Shown here one piece after another: positions 31,557 to 39,521 of a stretch of DNA of 42,135 bases (within the stretch, counting starts at the first letter, position 1; each line of letters begins with the position of its first letter). The notes under the pieces are model-generated. The model ran no database searches and was not told the DNA's origin. It saw only the letters and a program-made list of their open reading frames with translations. The stretch comes from a virus. The translations under genes and the position numbers were made by a program. The stretch spans positions 1-42,135 of IMG/VR virus record IMGVR_UViG_3300037010_001285; one strand, 5' to 3'.

Positions 31557-31742
31557 ATGACCCGCATTTTTTCAGGGCAGCGCATCCCCAGCGAGGTTCC
31601 CAACGATCCCGGCGAGATCTACGAATGCAGAGAGTGCCGGATCTTCATCCAGGACATCGAATGCCGGGGGTGGTGCCCCCTGAACATGGAAACCACCCGC
31701 TGCCACACCGCCGCCTGCCTCTCGTTCAAACCCAAGCAGTAG
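31557..31742 (+). CDS. Small Cys-rich protein
   Basis: A 61-aa protein with CRECRIF, CRGWCPL and CHTAAC, six Cys plus His in a pattern suggesting one or two zinc sites. Ribosome-binding site GGAAGGAA. Follows the duplicated linker. Not assigned. Confidence 0.6.
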   Translation: MTRIFSGQRIPSEVPNDPGEIYECRECRIFIQDIECRGWCPLNMETTRCHTAACLSFKPKQ

Positions 31743-31768
31743 CTGTCCATCCTCCACTCGGAGCCAGC

Positions 31769-31981
31769 ATGAATCCCACAACCAGAATCGCCATCGTGAA
31801 CCGGCTCAAAAAGTTGGAGGAGTGGAAGCGGATCGCGGAATGCGCCCTGGAATCCGCCGATGAAACCATGGACCGGGAGAACATCGGCTGCGATTGCGGG
31901 ACGGATGAACCCGGAACCTGCGCCGTCTGCCTCGTCCAGAACGCTATCAAAACCATGCCGAAAAGCACCTGCGGTATCTAG
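31769..31981 (+). CDS. Small hypothetical protein with CxC/CxxC motif
   Basis: A 70-aa protein: a helical N-half (VNRLKKLEEWKRIAECALESA) and a C-terminal CDCGTDEPGTCAVCLVQ with four Cys, a possible zinc knuckle. Preceded by CGGAG and a TGTCCA linker (31744-31749). Not assigned. Confidence 0.6.
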   Translation: MNPTTRIAIVNRLKKLEEWKRIAECALESADETMDRENIGCDCGTDEPGTCAVCLVQNAIKTMPKSTCGI

Positions 31982-32028
31982 CCGCGCCATCTGTCCATCC
32001 CCCAACCCAACCTAACGGAGACGTCAGT

Positions 32029-32238
32029 ATGGCCCTATTCACGCTCACTCTAGAAGACAACGTCGATGGCACTGTGGAGGTTAAGAGTGACCAGGATCTG
32101 CCGTTCAGCAACCCCGAACGTGCGACCCATGCTCAGCTGCTTTCGATGTACATCATCAAGATGGTAACCCAGCAAACCAGCCAGCCCCGGCAGCCGTCCA
32201 GGCTTATCCTCCCCCAGCACCTGAAAAGTGGAAACTAA
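32029..32238 (+). CDS. Small hypothetical protein
   Basis: A 69-aa protein (MALFTLTLEDNVDGTVEV...LPQHLKSGN) with a beta-rich N-terminus. Ribosome-binding site CGGAGA. It is coupled to the glycosyltransferase by TAATG overlap. Related short phage proteins share the LEDxxDGxVxV start, but the function is unknown. Confidence 0.6.
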   Translation: MALFTLTLEDNVDGTVEVKSDQDLPFSNPERATHAQLLSMYIIKMVTQQTSQPRQPSRLILPQHLKSGN

Positions 32239-33320
32239 TGAGCATTGCCACGGTCATCTGCACCAGCGACACCCGGGCAGCCTTGATCGGCGATGCCATG
32301 CGCTCAGTCCTGCCAGTAACGGAGCAATTCATCCTCGCGCACTGGGCGCAGGGCGGTGACGGCACTTTGGACGTAGCGCGTCAAGTAGGCGGGGACAGAG
32401 TCCAGGTTTTTGAGTCCCCGGCGATTCCGGACGGCAACGGGTTCATGGCCCGCTGGCGCAACCTGGCGCTTGGCTATGCTAGCTGGTCGTCCGCGTCCTG
32501 GGCCCTGTTGCTGGATACTGACATGCGGGTTCGGTTGAACGGCTTCGATCTGCTGGCCTACATGCAGGCGCAGCCGGCCAGCGTCAACGTCGTAAGCCTG
32601 CAGGACACCGATGGGGAGAACGCCCGCCCGCTGCTGTTTCGGCTTCCTGTGTCGGTCCGTTTCGACCAGGAGATACACGAAACCCTGACGGGGGACCAGC
32701 CGGGCCCGGTGGCCCCTCAGGTCCGGTTCTGGGAGGTGAAACGGTCGCCCGAACTGGAGCGCAAGCGCCTGCTGTCGCTGATTCCTGGCCTGGAAGCGCA
32801 GATCGCTGCTGAGCCGGACGAGTCGCGCTGGCACTACCACCTGGCCGACACTCTGTTCCAGCTCGGTTTTTACCAGAAAGCCGCAGACCACTTTTATGAT
32901 TACACCGACCTCCAACTTGAGCCGGTCCAGGAAGCGTGGGGACGGTTCAAGCAAGCCTGCTGCCGGGCCCGGTTGCTTGATTACAAGCGTGCTTGGGGCA
33001 TGATCCGGGCCGGCCTGGCGCTGGCCCCGGAAATGGCCGAGCTGTATTGGCTTGGCGCTGTGCTCAGCTACGCTCAGAAAAATCTCCCCGAGTCCATTTT
33101 GTGGGCTGACCTGGCGATTCACTGGGGTATGACCGACTGCGGATGCAAGCCCACCCGGTCGGGCCCGCGAGTCATCGCGGCGTTGTACGAGGCACCTTGG
33201 GAGCTCATGGTCCGTATTTTCCGTGACCAGGACGACCAAAGCCAGGAAGCCTGGGCCCGGGGTTGGGCGTCCAAGGCCCGCGAGGCCCGGATCCGGTATT
33301 GCGAAGAAGGTGCCGAGTGA
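32238..33320 (+). CDS. GT2-family glycosyltransferase with TPR-like C-terminus
   Basis: A 360-aa protein. The GT-A domain (about 1-160) has the start of a Rossmann-like fold (MSIATVICTSD), DTD at 93-95 (metal and nucleotide-sugar binding) and HETL at 147-150, the place of the catalytic-site HE in this subgroup. Residues about 175-310 are helical repeats resembling TPRs. No membrane anchor, so a cytosolic transferase. It lies between the small-gene cassette and the helicase, with 4-bp overlap (GTGA) to the latter. Possible acceptors are modified DNA bases, a host protein or a sugar precursor. Confidence 0.75.
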   Translation: MSIATVICTSDTRAALIGDAMRSVLPVTEQFILAHWAQGGDGTLDVARQVGGDRVQVFESPAIPDGNGFMARWRNLALGYASWSSASWALLLDTDMRVRLNGFDLLAYMQAQPASVNVVSLQDTDGENARPLLFRLPVSVRFDQEIHETLTGDQPGPVAPQVRFWEVKRSPELERKRLLSLIPGLEAQIAAEPDESRWHYHLADTLFQLGFYQKAADHFYDYTDLQLEPVQEAWGRFKQACCRARLLDYKRAWGMIRAGLALAPEMAELYWLGAVLSYAQKNLPESILWADLAIHWGMTDCGCKPTRSGPRVIAALYEAPWELMVRIFRDQDDQSQEAWARGWASKAREARIRYCEEGAE

Positions 33321-34807
33321 CCGATCTAGAGACCCTTCGACCCTTCCAGGCAGTGGGGGCCCGGTACCTGGCGGACCATCCACAGGCGCTGCTGGCCGAC
33401 GATATGGGCCTAGGCAAAAGTGCGCAAGCTATCCGGGCCTGTGACCTGGTGGGCGTCCGGGACATCCTGGTGCTGTGTCCGGGCGCGGTCCGGGTGAACT
33501 GGGAAAGAGAATTCGAGCGGTTCAGCCCGATGGACCGGCCATGCACAGTGCTGCTCAGCAGTGACGATGAACTGCCAGCCGGTGGGGTAGTGGTTTGCAG
33601 CTACGATCTGCTGAGCCCGCCAAGTAGCGCCAAGGCGGTGAAGAAAGCCAAGAAGGCTCCGGATGATTCTGCAGCTCAGCAGCGCGCGAAGCAGGCTAAG
33701 CGGCTACAGGCGAAGCGGAAAGCTTTTCTTCGGGCCATCAAGTACCATCGCTGGGATGTGCTGATCCTTGATGAAGCCCACTACCTCAAGGACCCGGGCG
33801 CCGGCCGAACCACAGCTGTGTTCGGGCGCAATGTAACGGACCTAGGAATCGCCGGCGGCGCCAAGAGGATCTGGCGCCTGACGGGAACGCCGGCACCCAA
33901 CGATGCCAGCGAACTGTGGATTCACCTCCGCAGCGCCGGGATCACCAGTTTGTCTCACTGGGACTTTATTTTTCATTTCTGCGTAGGGTTTGAAGGTGAC
34001 TTTAAATTTAAGATCGTTGGCCACAAAAACACTGAGGAGTTGAAAGGGCTGCTCGCACAGTTCATGCTCCGTCGTAAAAAGGAGGACGTTATGCAGGATC
34101 TGCCCCCCATCCGCTACGAGACCGTGACCGTCGAGCGGTCCGCGGTGGAGTTGGACCCCACATTCTACGAGCAGATTCAGGCGCACGGGGGTGAGCAGAA
34201 CCTGATTACCAGCCTGAAAGTGGCGGATCAGACGCTGCGTCAGGCTCTGGAGGTTGTGAGCGCTAACATGAACCACGGCTCCCCGAACGGGGACCGGTTG
34301 AAGCTGCTGGAGTCCATGGGCCCGGGGCTGATGACGCTGCGCCGCTACATCGGCATGGCTAAACTACCGGCCATCCTGGACATCATCGAGGACGAGCTGT
34401 CGTCCGGCCAGCTGGAGAAAGTGGTTTTGTTCGGGGTTCACCAATGTGTCATCGAAGGCGCCAGGAAGGCCCTGGCCAAGTACGGCGCCGTAACCCTTTA
34501 TGGGCTGACACCTCCGCAGAAGCGTCAGCGCAATATTGACAAGTTCATGAAGGACAAGCACTGCCGGGTTTTTATCGGCAACATCCAGGCGGCCGGTGTC
34601 GGCATCACATTAACCTCGGCCCATGAAGTGGTTTTCCTTGAGCAAGAGTGGGTTCCGAGCAGCAACGCCCAGGCGGCCATGCGTTGCCATCGCATCGGCC
34701 AGACTGAGCCCGTCCGCGTCCGGATTTTCAGCCTGCACAAGAGTGTGGATGAACAGGTGCAGGCGACGCTGCTGCGCAAAACCAAAGAACTTTTGAAAAT
34801 TTTTTAA
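33317..34807 (+). CDS. SNF2/DEAH-type helicase
   Basis: A 496-aa superfamily 2 helicase: GTG start at 33317 overlapping the glycosyltransferase stop. Walker A DDMGLGKSAQA (Lys34), Walker B DEAH (152-155), LTGTPAPN (motif III), and in the second domain FIGNIQAAGVGITLTSAH (motif V) and QAAMRCHRIGQ (motif VI, Arg finger). It is a compact SNF2 core without an added DNA-binding domain, as in phage replication modules. Likely remodels forks or displaces proteins during replication or recombination. Confidence 0.85.
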   Translation: MTDLETLRPFQAVGARYLADHPQALLADDMGLGKSAQAIRACDLVGVRDILVLCPGAVRVNWEREFERFSPMDRPCTVLLSSDDELPAGGVVVCSYDLLSPPSSAKAVKKAKKAPDDSAAQQRAKQAKRLQAKRKAFLRAIKYHRWDVLILDEAHYLKDPGAGRTTAVFGRNVTDLGIAGGAKRIWRLTGTPAPNDASELWIHLRSAGITSLSHWDFIFHFCVGFEGDFKFKIVGHKNTEELKGLLAQFMLRRKKEDVMQDLPPIRYETVTVERSAVELDPTFYEQIQAHGGEQNLITSLKVADQTLRQALEVVSANMNHGSPNGDRLKLLESMGPGLMTLRRYIGMAKLPAILDIIEDELSSGQLEKVVLFGVHQCVIEGARKALAKYGAVTLYGLTPPQKRQRNIDKFMKDKHCRVFIGNIQAAGVGITLTSAHEVVFLEQEWVPSSNAQAAMRCHRIGQTEPVRVRIFSLHKSVDEQVQATLLRKTKELLKIF

Positions 34808-34814
34808 AATTCTT

Positions 34815-34831
34815 GTTGTGAACGTCGCAAC
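34815..34831. promoter_or_regulatory. Repressor-type operator O4
   Basis: GTTGTGAACGTCGCAAC, one mismatch from the GTTGCG-N5-CGCAAC consensus. It lies in the 61-bp gap between the helicase and the next gene, one of the few gaps in the replication module, suggesting a regulated internal promoter. Confidence 0.6.
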
Positions 34832-34868
34832 GAGAACTCACGATGTCAACACACAAGGAGGAACATCA

Positions 34869-35507
34869 GTGACCACCATCGCATTCCAGTTAGGTCAGCT
34901 TTCCCCACTCGAAGCCCGGGCGCTCAGCGCCATGCTCGCCGTCGTGGCTGGCGAACCGGCTGCTCCAATCGCTCCGGTGAAGTGCCCAGCTGTGCCGGCG
35001 GCTCCGCTCAGCACGGACTTCAAGGTCGAGCCTATTCCCGGGACCAGCGACTTCAACGTGATTTCGATCACCGAGTCGAACGAGACCACCGTGGCGCCGG
35101 AAGTCGCCGTCGTGCAGAAACCCACCCAGGAGGCGCCGAAGGCCGAGGCCGCCACTCTGGCACCCGGCGAGCCCAAGGACTCCAGCAAGCCCTGCCGCAC
35201 GCGCAGGACGAAGGCGGAAATGGAAGCAGCTCGCGCCGCCGAAAAAGTGCAGGAAGCGCCGGTTGCAACCGGCCCGGTCGCACCCTCCGCCAAGTCCGAT
35301 ACCGCTTCGGCTGAGCCCAAAGCGCCGACCCTGAACGAGCTGCGCGAGGCACTGCAGAGTTACGTGGCCCGACACAACATGGACCAGGGGCTGGGGCTGC
35401 TGAAAGAGTTCGGTCCGGACGACGATCCCTGCACCCGGATCACCCACCTGCAGGATCTGCCCGTTGCGGACCAAATGGACTTCATAAAGCTGGCGACCAA
35501 TGCCTGA
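34869..35507 (+). CDS. Ala/Pro-rich protein with basic patch
   Basis: A 212-aa protein. GTG start at 34869 with AAGGAGGA 6 nt upstream; the longer frame from 34818 lies in the operator and is rejected. The middle is Ala/Pro/Glu-rich and disordered-looking, with CRTRRTKAEMEAARAAEK (about 114-131) as a basic DNA-contact-like helix. The last ~50 residues form a small helical domain (TLNELREALQSYVARHNM). It starts the recombination block. Probably an accessory DNA-binding or SSB-linked factor; inference only. Confidence 0.65.
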   Translation: MTTIAFQLGQLSPLEARALSAMLAVVAGEPAAPIAPVKCPAVPAAPLSTDFKVEPIPGTSDFNVISITESNETTVAPEVAVVQKPTQEAPKAEAATLAPGEPKDSSKPCRTRRTKAEMEAARAAEKVQEAPVATGPVAPSAKSDTASAEPKAPTLNELREALQSYVARHNMDQGLGLLKEFGPDDDPCTRITHLQDLPVADQMDFIKLATNA

Positions 35508-36663
35508 GTTACATGCGCCCAATTCCCCCAGCGCCGCGGCGCGTTGGTTTACTTGCCCTGGTAGTCAGTTCCTGGCGCAAGGGATGCCCGAGCGGTCCAG
35601 CGGTTACGCCGACGAAGGCACTCAGGCGCACGCTCTGGCCGAAGCAACGCTCATGGGCTCGGGCGTCATCAGCGCCGCTCCATCACCGGAAATGCTGTCC
35701 AACGTCAGGGTCTATACCGAATACGTCCGCTCCCTGGCCTCGGCCCCCGGCGCCATCCTGTATGTCGAGACCAAGGTCCGGGTCACGGGGACTTGCCACG
35801 GAACGGCTGATGCCGTTGTCTGGGATCCGAACACAGCGACTTTGCACGTCATCGACTTGAAGTACGGCGCCGGCGTGCTGGTGGAGGTGGGAGACAACCT
35901 GCAGCTGAAGATTTACGCTTTAGCCGCGATGCTGACCCTCCACTACCCGGCCAAGCGTGTCGTCAGCACCATCGTTCAGCCGCGGGCCAGCCACCCGGCC
36001 GGTCCTGTGCGCAGCGCCGCCTTCGACTCGGTGGATTTGGTTGACTTCCATGCAGACCTGATCGATGCCGAGTCCAGGGTAAAACAGGCGCATTTGGAAG
36101 CCGAGGCAGGCGCCTGGCTCACCGATCGCTGGCGCACAGACTTCCTGCACCTGAGTGAGAAAGGCTGCCGGTTCTGCCTGGCTGCGCCGAAGTGTCCGGC
36201 TCAGAAGTCCAAGGCTCGGCAAATGGTCAAGCAGGTGTTCTCCGCTGCCCTTTCCTACGACCCGGTGGCTCTGTCCCACACCCTGGACATGCTTCCAATC
36301 CTGGAAGGCTGGATCAAGAACTGCCGGGAATTCGCCTACACCGAAGCCGAGGCCGGCCGGGTCCCACCCCGCTACAAGCTGGTGGAGAAGCGCGCCACCC
36401 GGAAGTGGCGGGAGAACCTGGATCGCCAGGCCCTGGCCATGCTCTGCGGCACCCACGTCGCGGACATCCAAAAGCCGGCCGAGTTGTTGCCCGTGGTCGA
36501 ACTGGAGAAGCGTGCCCCGGGCAAGAATGCTGAGGAACGCGCCAAGGCCCTGGAATCCTACACCGTCAAGGAGTCGTCGGGCCACACCCTGGTTTCTGAA
36601 GACGACAAGCGTCAACCTGTCCGCCTCGATGCCGTGGCGGCTTTCACCCCTAAGGAGCCCTAA
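35500..36663 (+). CDS. DUF2800 / Cas4-like PD-(D/E)XK nuclease with likely Fe-S site
   Basis: A 387-aa nuclease. Asp104 (GTADAVV) and IDLKYGAG with Asp119-x-Lys121 form the PD-(D/E)XK core, followed by DNLQLKIYALA, the motif after it in RecB/Cas4-type nucleases. Cys19 near the N-terminus and Cys223, Cys226 and Cys232 after the core match the one-plus-three Cys layout that holds a 4Fe-4S cluster in Cas4 and AddB. Its role would be end resection for phage recombination. 8-bp overlap with the upstream gene; the DUF2815 gene follows by 1 bp. Confidence 0.8.
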   Translation: MPELHAPNSPSAAARWFTCPGSQFLAQGMPERSSGYADEGTQAHALAEATLMGSGVISAAPSPEMLSNVRVYTEYVRSLASAPGAILYVETKVRVTGTCHGTADAVVWDPNTATLHVIDLKYGAGVLVEVGDNLQLKIYALAAMLTLHYPAKRVVSTIVQPRASHPAGPVRSAAFDSVDLVDFHADLIDAESRVKQAHLEAEAGAWLTDRWRTDFLHLSEKGCRFCLAAPKCPAQKSKARQMVKQVFSAALSYDPVALSHTLDMLPILEGWIKNCREFAYTEAEAGRVPPRYKLVEKRATRKWRENLDRQALAMLCGTHVADIQKPAELLPVVELEKRAPGKNAEERAKALESYTVKESSGHTLVSEDDKRQPVRLDAVAAFTPKEP

Positions 36664-36664
36664 A

Positions 36665-37222
36665 GTGGCTGATCTGCTTACCCCCGAATTCATCGGCACG
36701 TTCGTTGCAATCCTGCGACCGGCTACCAACAAGAAGGACGACGGCACCGACGAGCGGAAGTACACCATCCGCGCCGCCTTTCCCCCGACCACTGACCTGT
36801 CCGCGCTCAAGGCCGCGGCCCAGGAAGCAGCTATCGCCAAATGGGGCGCCAACACCATCCCCAAGGGCCTGAAGTCCCCCTTCCGCACCTACGCCGACGT
36901 GGACCATGATTTCGAAGGCATCGGCGACGACTGGATCCTGATGACCTTCAGCGCCCAGGAACGGTTCAAGCCGGGCGTGGTGGACGCCAAGGTGCAGGAC
37001 ATCATCAACGAGGACGAGGTCTACAGCGGCTGCTGGTTCCGCGCCCAAGTCCGCGCCGGCGCCTATGAGGGCAAGTCCAAGGGGGTGACCTTCTACCTCC
37101 AGAACGTGCAGAAGCTGCGCGACGGCGAGCCCCTGGGCCAGGCCAAGACCCCCGCCAGCAAGGCGTTCGAGCCTGTGGCAGGAGCCGGCGCCGCCAAGAC
37201 AGCAAGTGGGATGTTCGACTAG
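36665..37222 (+). CDS. DUF2815 single-stranded DNA-binding protein
   Basis: A 185-aa protein, GTG start at 36665 directly after the nuclease stop. It has the DUF2815 pattern IRAAFPPTTDLSALKAAAQEAA (core FPPTTDLSALK), KSPFRTYADVDHDF and EDEVYSGCWFRAQVRAGAYEG. DUF2815 proteins adopt an OB-like fold related to T7 gp2.5 and bind ssDNA. The C-terminal tail ends with Phe-Asp, a short acidic/aromatic tip. It works with the adjacent nuclease, helicase and polymerase. A terminator follows. Confidence 0.8.
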   Translation: MADLLTPEFIGTFVAILRPATNKKDDGTDERKYTIRAAFPPTTDLSALKAAAQEAAIAKWGANTIPKGLKSPFRTYADVDHDFEGIGDDWILMTFSAQERFKPGVVDAKVQDIINEDEVYSGCWFRAQVRAGAYEGKSKGVTFYLQNVQKLRDGEPLGQAKTPASKAFEPVAGAGAAKTASGMFD

Positions 37223-37244
37223 CCATCACTGCTTTTACGTCAAG

Positions 37245-37265
37245 GGCCCACTCAGGTGGGCCTTT
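37245..37265 (+). terminator. Intrinsic terminator after the SSB gene
   Basis: GGCCCAC-TCAG-GTGGGCC, a 7-bp perfect stem, followed by TTT and with AA on the 5' side. It lies 20 bp after the SSB stop, so the polymerase region would be reached by read-through or from its own promoter. Confidence 0.7.
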
Positions 37266-37311
37266 GGTGGTGAAGGCGGAATCCCCCGCTTCAGTGGATA
37301 AGGATCGGCTC

Positions 37312-37425
37312 ATGAGTAGGTACACCGATGTCCTCAACGAACGAATCCTGAAGGTTTTTGGCCACGTTCCGGTGGAACGAGCGGTTGGAATTCACGGCTA
37401 TCCGGCTTTTTGGGTTGAATCCTAA
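37312..37425 (+). CDS. 37-aa leader ORF before the DNA polymerase
   Basis: ATG at 37312 with AAGGA about 8 nt upstream; the ORF encodes MSRYTDVLNERILKVFGHVP followed by 17 more residues ending FWVES. Its last ~45 bases contain the 5' arms of two competing hairpins that involve the polymerase start region. It may be a regulatory leader, a true small protein, or both. Not recognised. Confidence 0.5.
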   Translation: MSRYTDVLNERILKVFGHVPVERAVGIHGYPAFWVES

Positions 37426-37478
37426 AATGTGACCTTTTGTTCAAAAGCCGGATTCCAACCTAATTTGCCGGATAGCCG
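37383..37478 (+). promoter_or_regulatory. Two competing hairpins before the DNA polymerase start
   Basis: Structure A: GGTTGGA (37383-37389) and ATCCGGCTTTT (37400-37410) pair with AAAAGCCGGAT (37443-37453) and TCCAACC (37454-37460), 18 bp in all with a 10-nt bulge. Structure B: CGGCTATCCGGC (37395-37406) pairs perfectly with GCCGGATAGCCG (37467-37478), the 12 bases directly before the polymerase ATG. Both use 37400-37406, so they exclude each other; B would hide the polymerase ribosome-binding site and A would leave it free. Confidence 0.6.
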
Positions 37479-39518
37479 ATGACTCTCCTACACGTTGACT
37501 TCGAAACCTATTCCGCTTGCGATCTGAAAGCCCGTGGCCTTGATGTCTACGCCCGCGACCTGACGACGGGTGTCTGGTGCATGGCCTACGCCTTCGACGA
37601 CGAGCCGGTGGAAATCTGGATCGCCGGCCAGGTGTGCCCGCCACGGGTAGTCAAACACGTCCTGGCCGGGGGCCTGGTCTACGCACACAACGCTAATTTT
37701 GAAATTCTGCTGTGGAACTGCGTCCTGGCTAAGCGCCGCGGCTGGCCCACCCTGCATGTGGAGCAGGTCCGGTGCACCATGGTCATGGCATATGCCATGG
37801 CGTTGCCTGGCGCGCTGGAGAAGGCGGCGCCGGCCCTGGGGATCCCTGAGCGCAAGGATAGTGCTGGAAAGCGGGTCATGATGCTGCTCTGCCGGCCCCA
37901 GGCTAACGGGGAATTCCTGACCCCAGCCACCGCGCCGGACAAGTTTAAGCTGCTCTATGACTACTGCAAACAGGACGTCGAAGTCGAGCGCGCCCTGCAT
38001 CACCGCATGATGGAGCTGAGCCCGTCCGAGCAGCGCTTGTGGGAGTTGGATCACCGGGTCAACCAGAACGGGATCCTGGTGGATCTGCCCGCTATTGGCA
38101 AGGCGTTGACCCTGGTGGCCAAGGAGAAGGAACGGCTGGACGGCGAAATGTTGCGCGTCACCGGCGGCGTAGTAGGGGCCTGCACCGAGGTGGCGCTGCT
38201 GTCGAAGTGGATTCGGTCTCAGGGTGTGAAGGTGACGGGCCTGGCTAAGGCCGACGTGCTAGACACTCTCTCACTGGACGAGCTGCCACCGGTGGTGAAA
38301 CAGGCTCTGCTGCTGCGGCAGGAAGCCGCCAAGTCCAGCACTGCAAAGCTCGTTGCCATGAAGGACCGGGTTTGTCCAGATGGGCGCGTCCGTGGGATCC
38401 ACCAGTTCCACGGCGCCAATACCGGGCGCTGGGCCGGCCGAGGTGTGCAGACACAGAATCTGCCCCGCACGCGGCCGGGGGTGGGGCCTCAGGACGTCGA
38501 GAAGATTCTTGCCAACTTGGGCAACCGCGCCTACATCGATGCCTTCTACGGGCCTGTCCTGGACGCGTTGGCGGACAGCGTGAGGGGCATGATCGTCGCC
38601 CCAGCGGGAAAAGAACTGCTGGCGGTGGACTTCAGCGCAGTGGAAGCCCGGGTTCTGGCCTGGCTCGCCGGCGAGGAGTCGGTGCTGGAAATCTTTCGAA
38701 CCCACGGAAAAATTTACGAACACGCCGCAGCTGGCATCTACCACGTCCCCATGGAGCAGGTGGACAAGCACCAGCGCCAGATTGGCAAGGTGGCCGTACT
38801 GGCACTGGGATACGGGGGCGGGATCGGGGCCTTCCAGTCCATGGCCAAGAACTACAACATCAAGGTCCCAGACGCTGAAGCCGACGAGATCAAGCGACTC
38901 TGGCGCACGGCTCACCCAGCCATCACCCAATATTGGTATCAGCTGGACCGGACCGTAAAATCCGCGATTGCCCAGGGTGGTAAGTGGTCCGTTGGCGCTC
39001 GCGGGCGTCAGGTGACGCTGAAGAAGAACGGCTCGTTCTTGTGGGCGCAATTGCCTTCCGGCCGGGTGCTTTGCTACCCCTACGCCGAGATCAACACTGG
39101 CTACGACATGGAACTGCCCCAGCCGGGCCTGCCGCCAAAGCGCAAGAAAGCCCATCCGTCCGAGCGGGAAGTTTACGAGGCCAAGCATTACGTGGTCACC
39201 GAAATCCGCGAGGACTGCATTTGGTACATGTCCGTTAATGGAACCACCAACAAGTGGGAATGGGCGGATCTGTATGGAGGCAGCTTGGCAGAAAACTTCA
39301 CCCAAGCGGTGGCCCGGGATCTCCTTGCGGAAGGGATGTTGCGACTGGACCAACGGGGTGCGAAAATCGTGGCCCATGTGCACGACGAAGCTGTCCTTGA
39401 AGTCGAGCCCGGAACTGACGTGAAACAAGTCGAAGCCTTATTCGCCGAAGTCCCGGTATGGGCTGCTGGCCTCCCCTTGGCCGCCGAAGGCTGGCGCGGC
39501 CCTCGCTACAGGAAGTGA
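37479..39518 (+). CDS. Family A DNA polymerase with 3'-5' exonuclease
   Basis: A 679-aa enzyme. The exonuclease domain begins at once with VDFET (Asp7, Glu9; Exo I). The polymerase has motif A VDFSAVEARVLAWLAG (Asp384), motif B Arg433-x3-Lys437-x7-Tyr445 within RQIGKVAVLALGYGGG, and motif C HDE (635-637) with Asp636. It resembles phage T7-like replicases, but without an obvious thioredoxin-binding insertion. The C-terminal region has an Arg/Lys insertion (KRKKAHPSEREVYEA). Weak ribosome-binding site (GGAT), located in a hairpin arm. Confidence 0.9.
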   Translation: MTLLHVDFETYSACDLKARGLDVYARDLTTGVWCMAYAFDDEPVEIWIAGQVCPPRVVKHVLAGGLVYAHNANFEILLWNCVLAKRRGWPTLHVEQVRCTMVMAYAMALPGALEKAAPALGIPERKDSAGKRVMMLLCRPQANGEFLTPATAPDKFKLLYDYCKQDVEVERALHHRMMELSPSEQRLWELDHRVNQNGILVDLPAIGKALTLVAKEKERLDGEMLRVTGGVVGACTEVALLSKWIRSQGVKVTGLAKADVLDTLSLDELPPVVKQALLLRQEAAKSSTAKLVAMKDRVCPDGRVRGIHQFHGANTGRWAGRGVQTQNLPRTRPGVGPQDVEKILANLGNRAYIDAFYGPVLDALADSVRGMIVAPAGKELLAVDFSAVEARVLAWLAGEESVLEIFRTHGKIYEHAAAGIYHVPMEQVDKHQRQIGKVAVLALGYGGGIGAFQSMAKNYNIKVPDAEADEIKRLWRTAHPAITQYWYQLDRTVKSAIAQGGKWSVGARGRQVTLKKNGSFLWAQLPSGRVLCYPYAEINTGYDMELPQPGLPPKRKKAHPSEREVYEAKHYVVTEIREDCIWYMSVNGTTNKWEWADLYGGSLAENFTQAVARDLLAEGMLRLDQRGAKIVAHVHDEAVLEVEPGTDVKQVEALFAEVPVWAAGLPLAAEGWRGPRYRK

Positions 39519-39521
39519 CCC

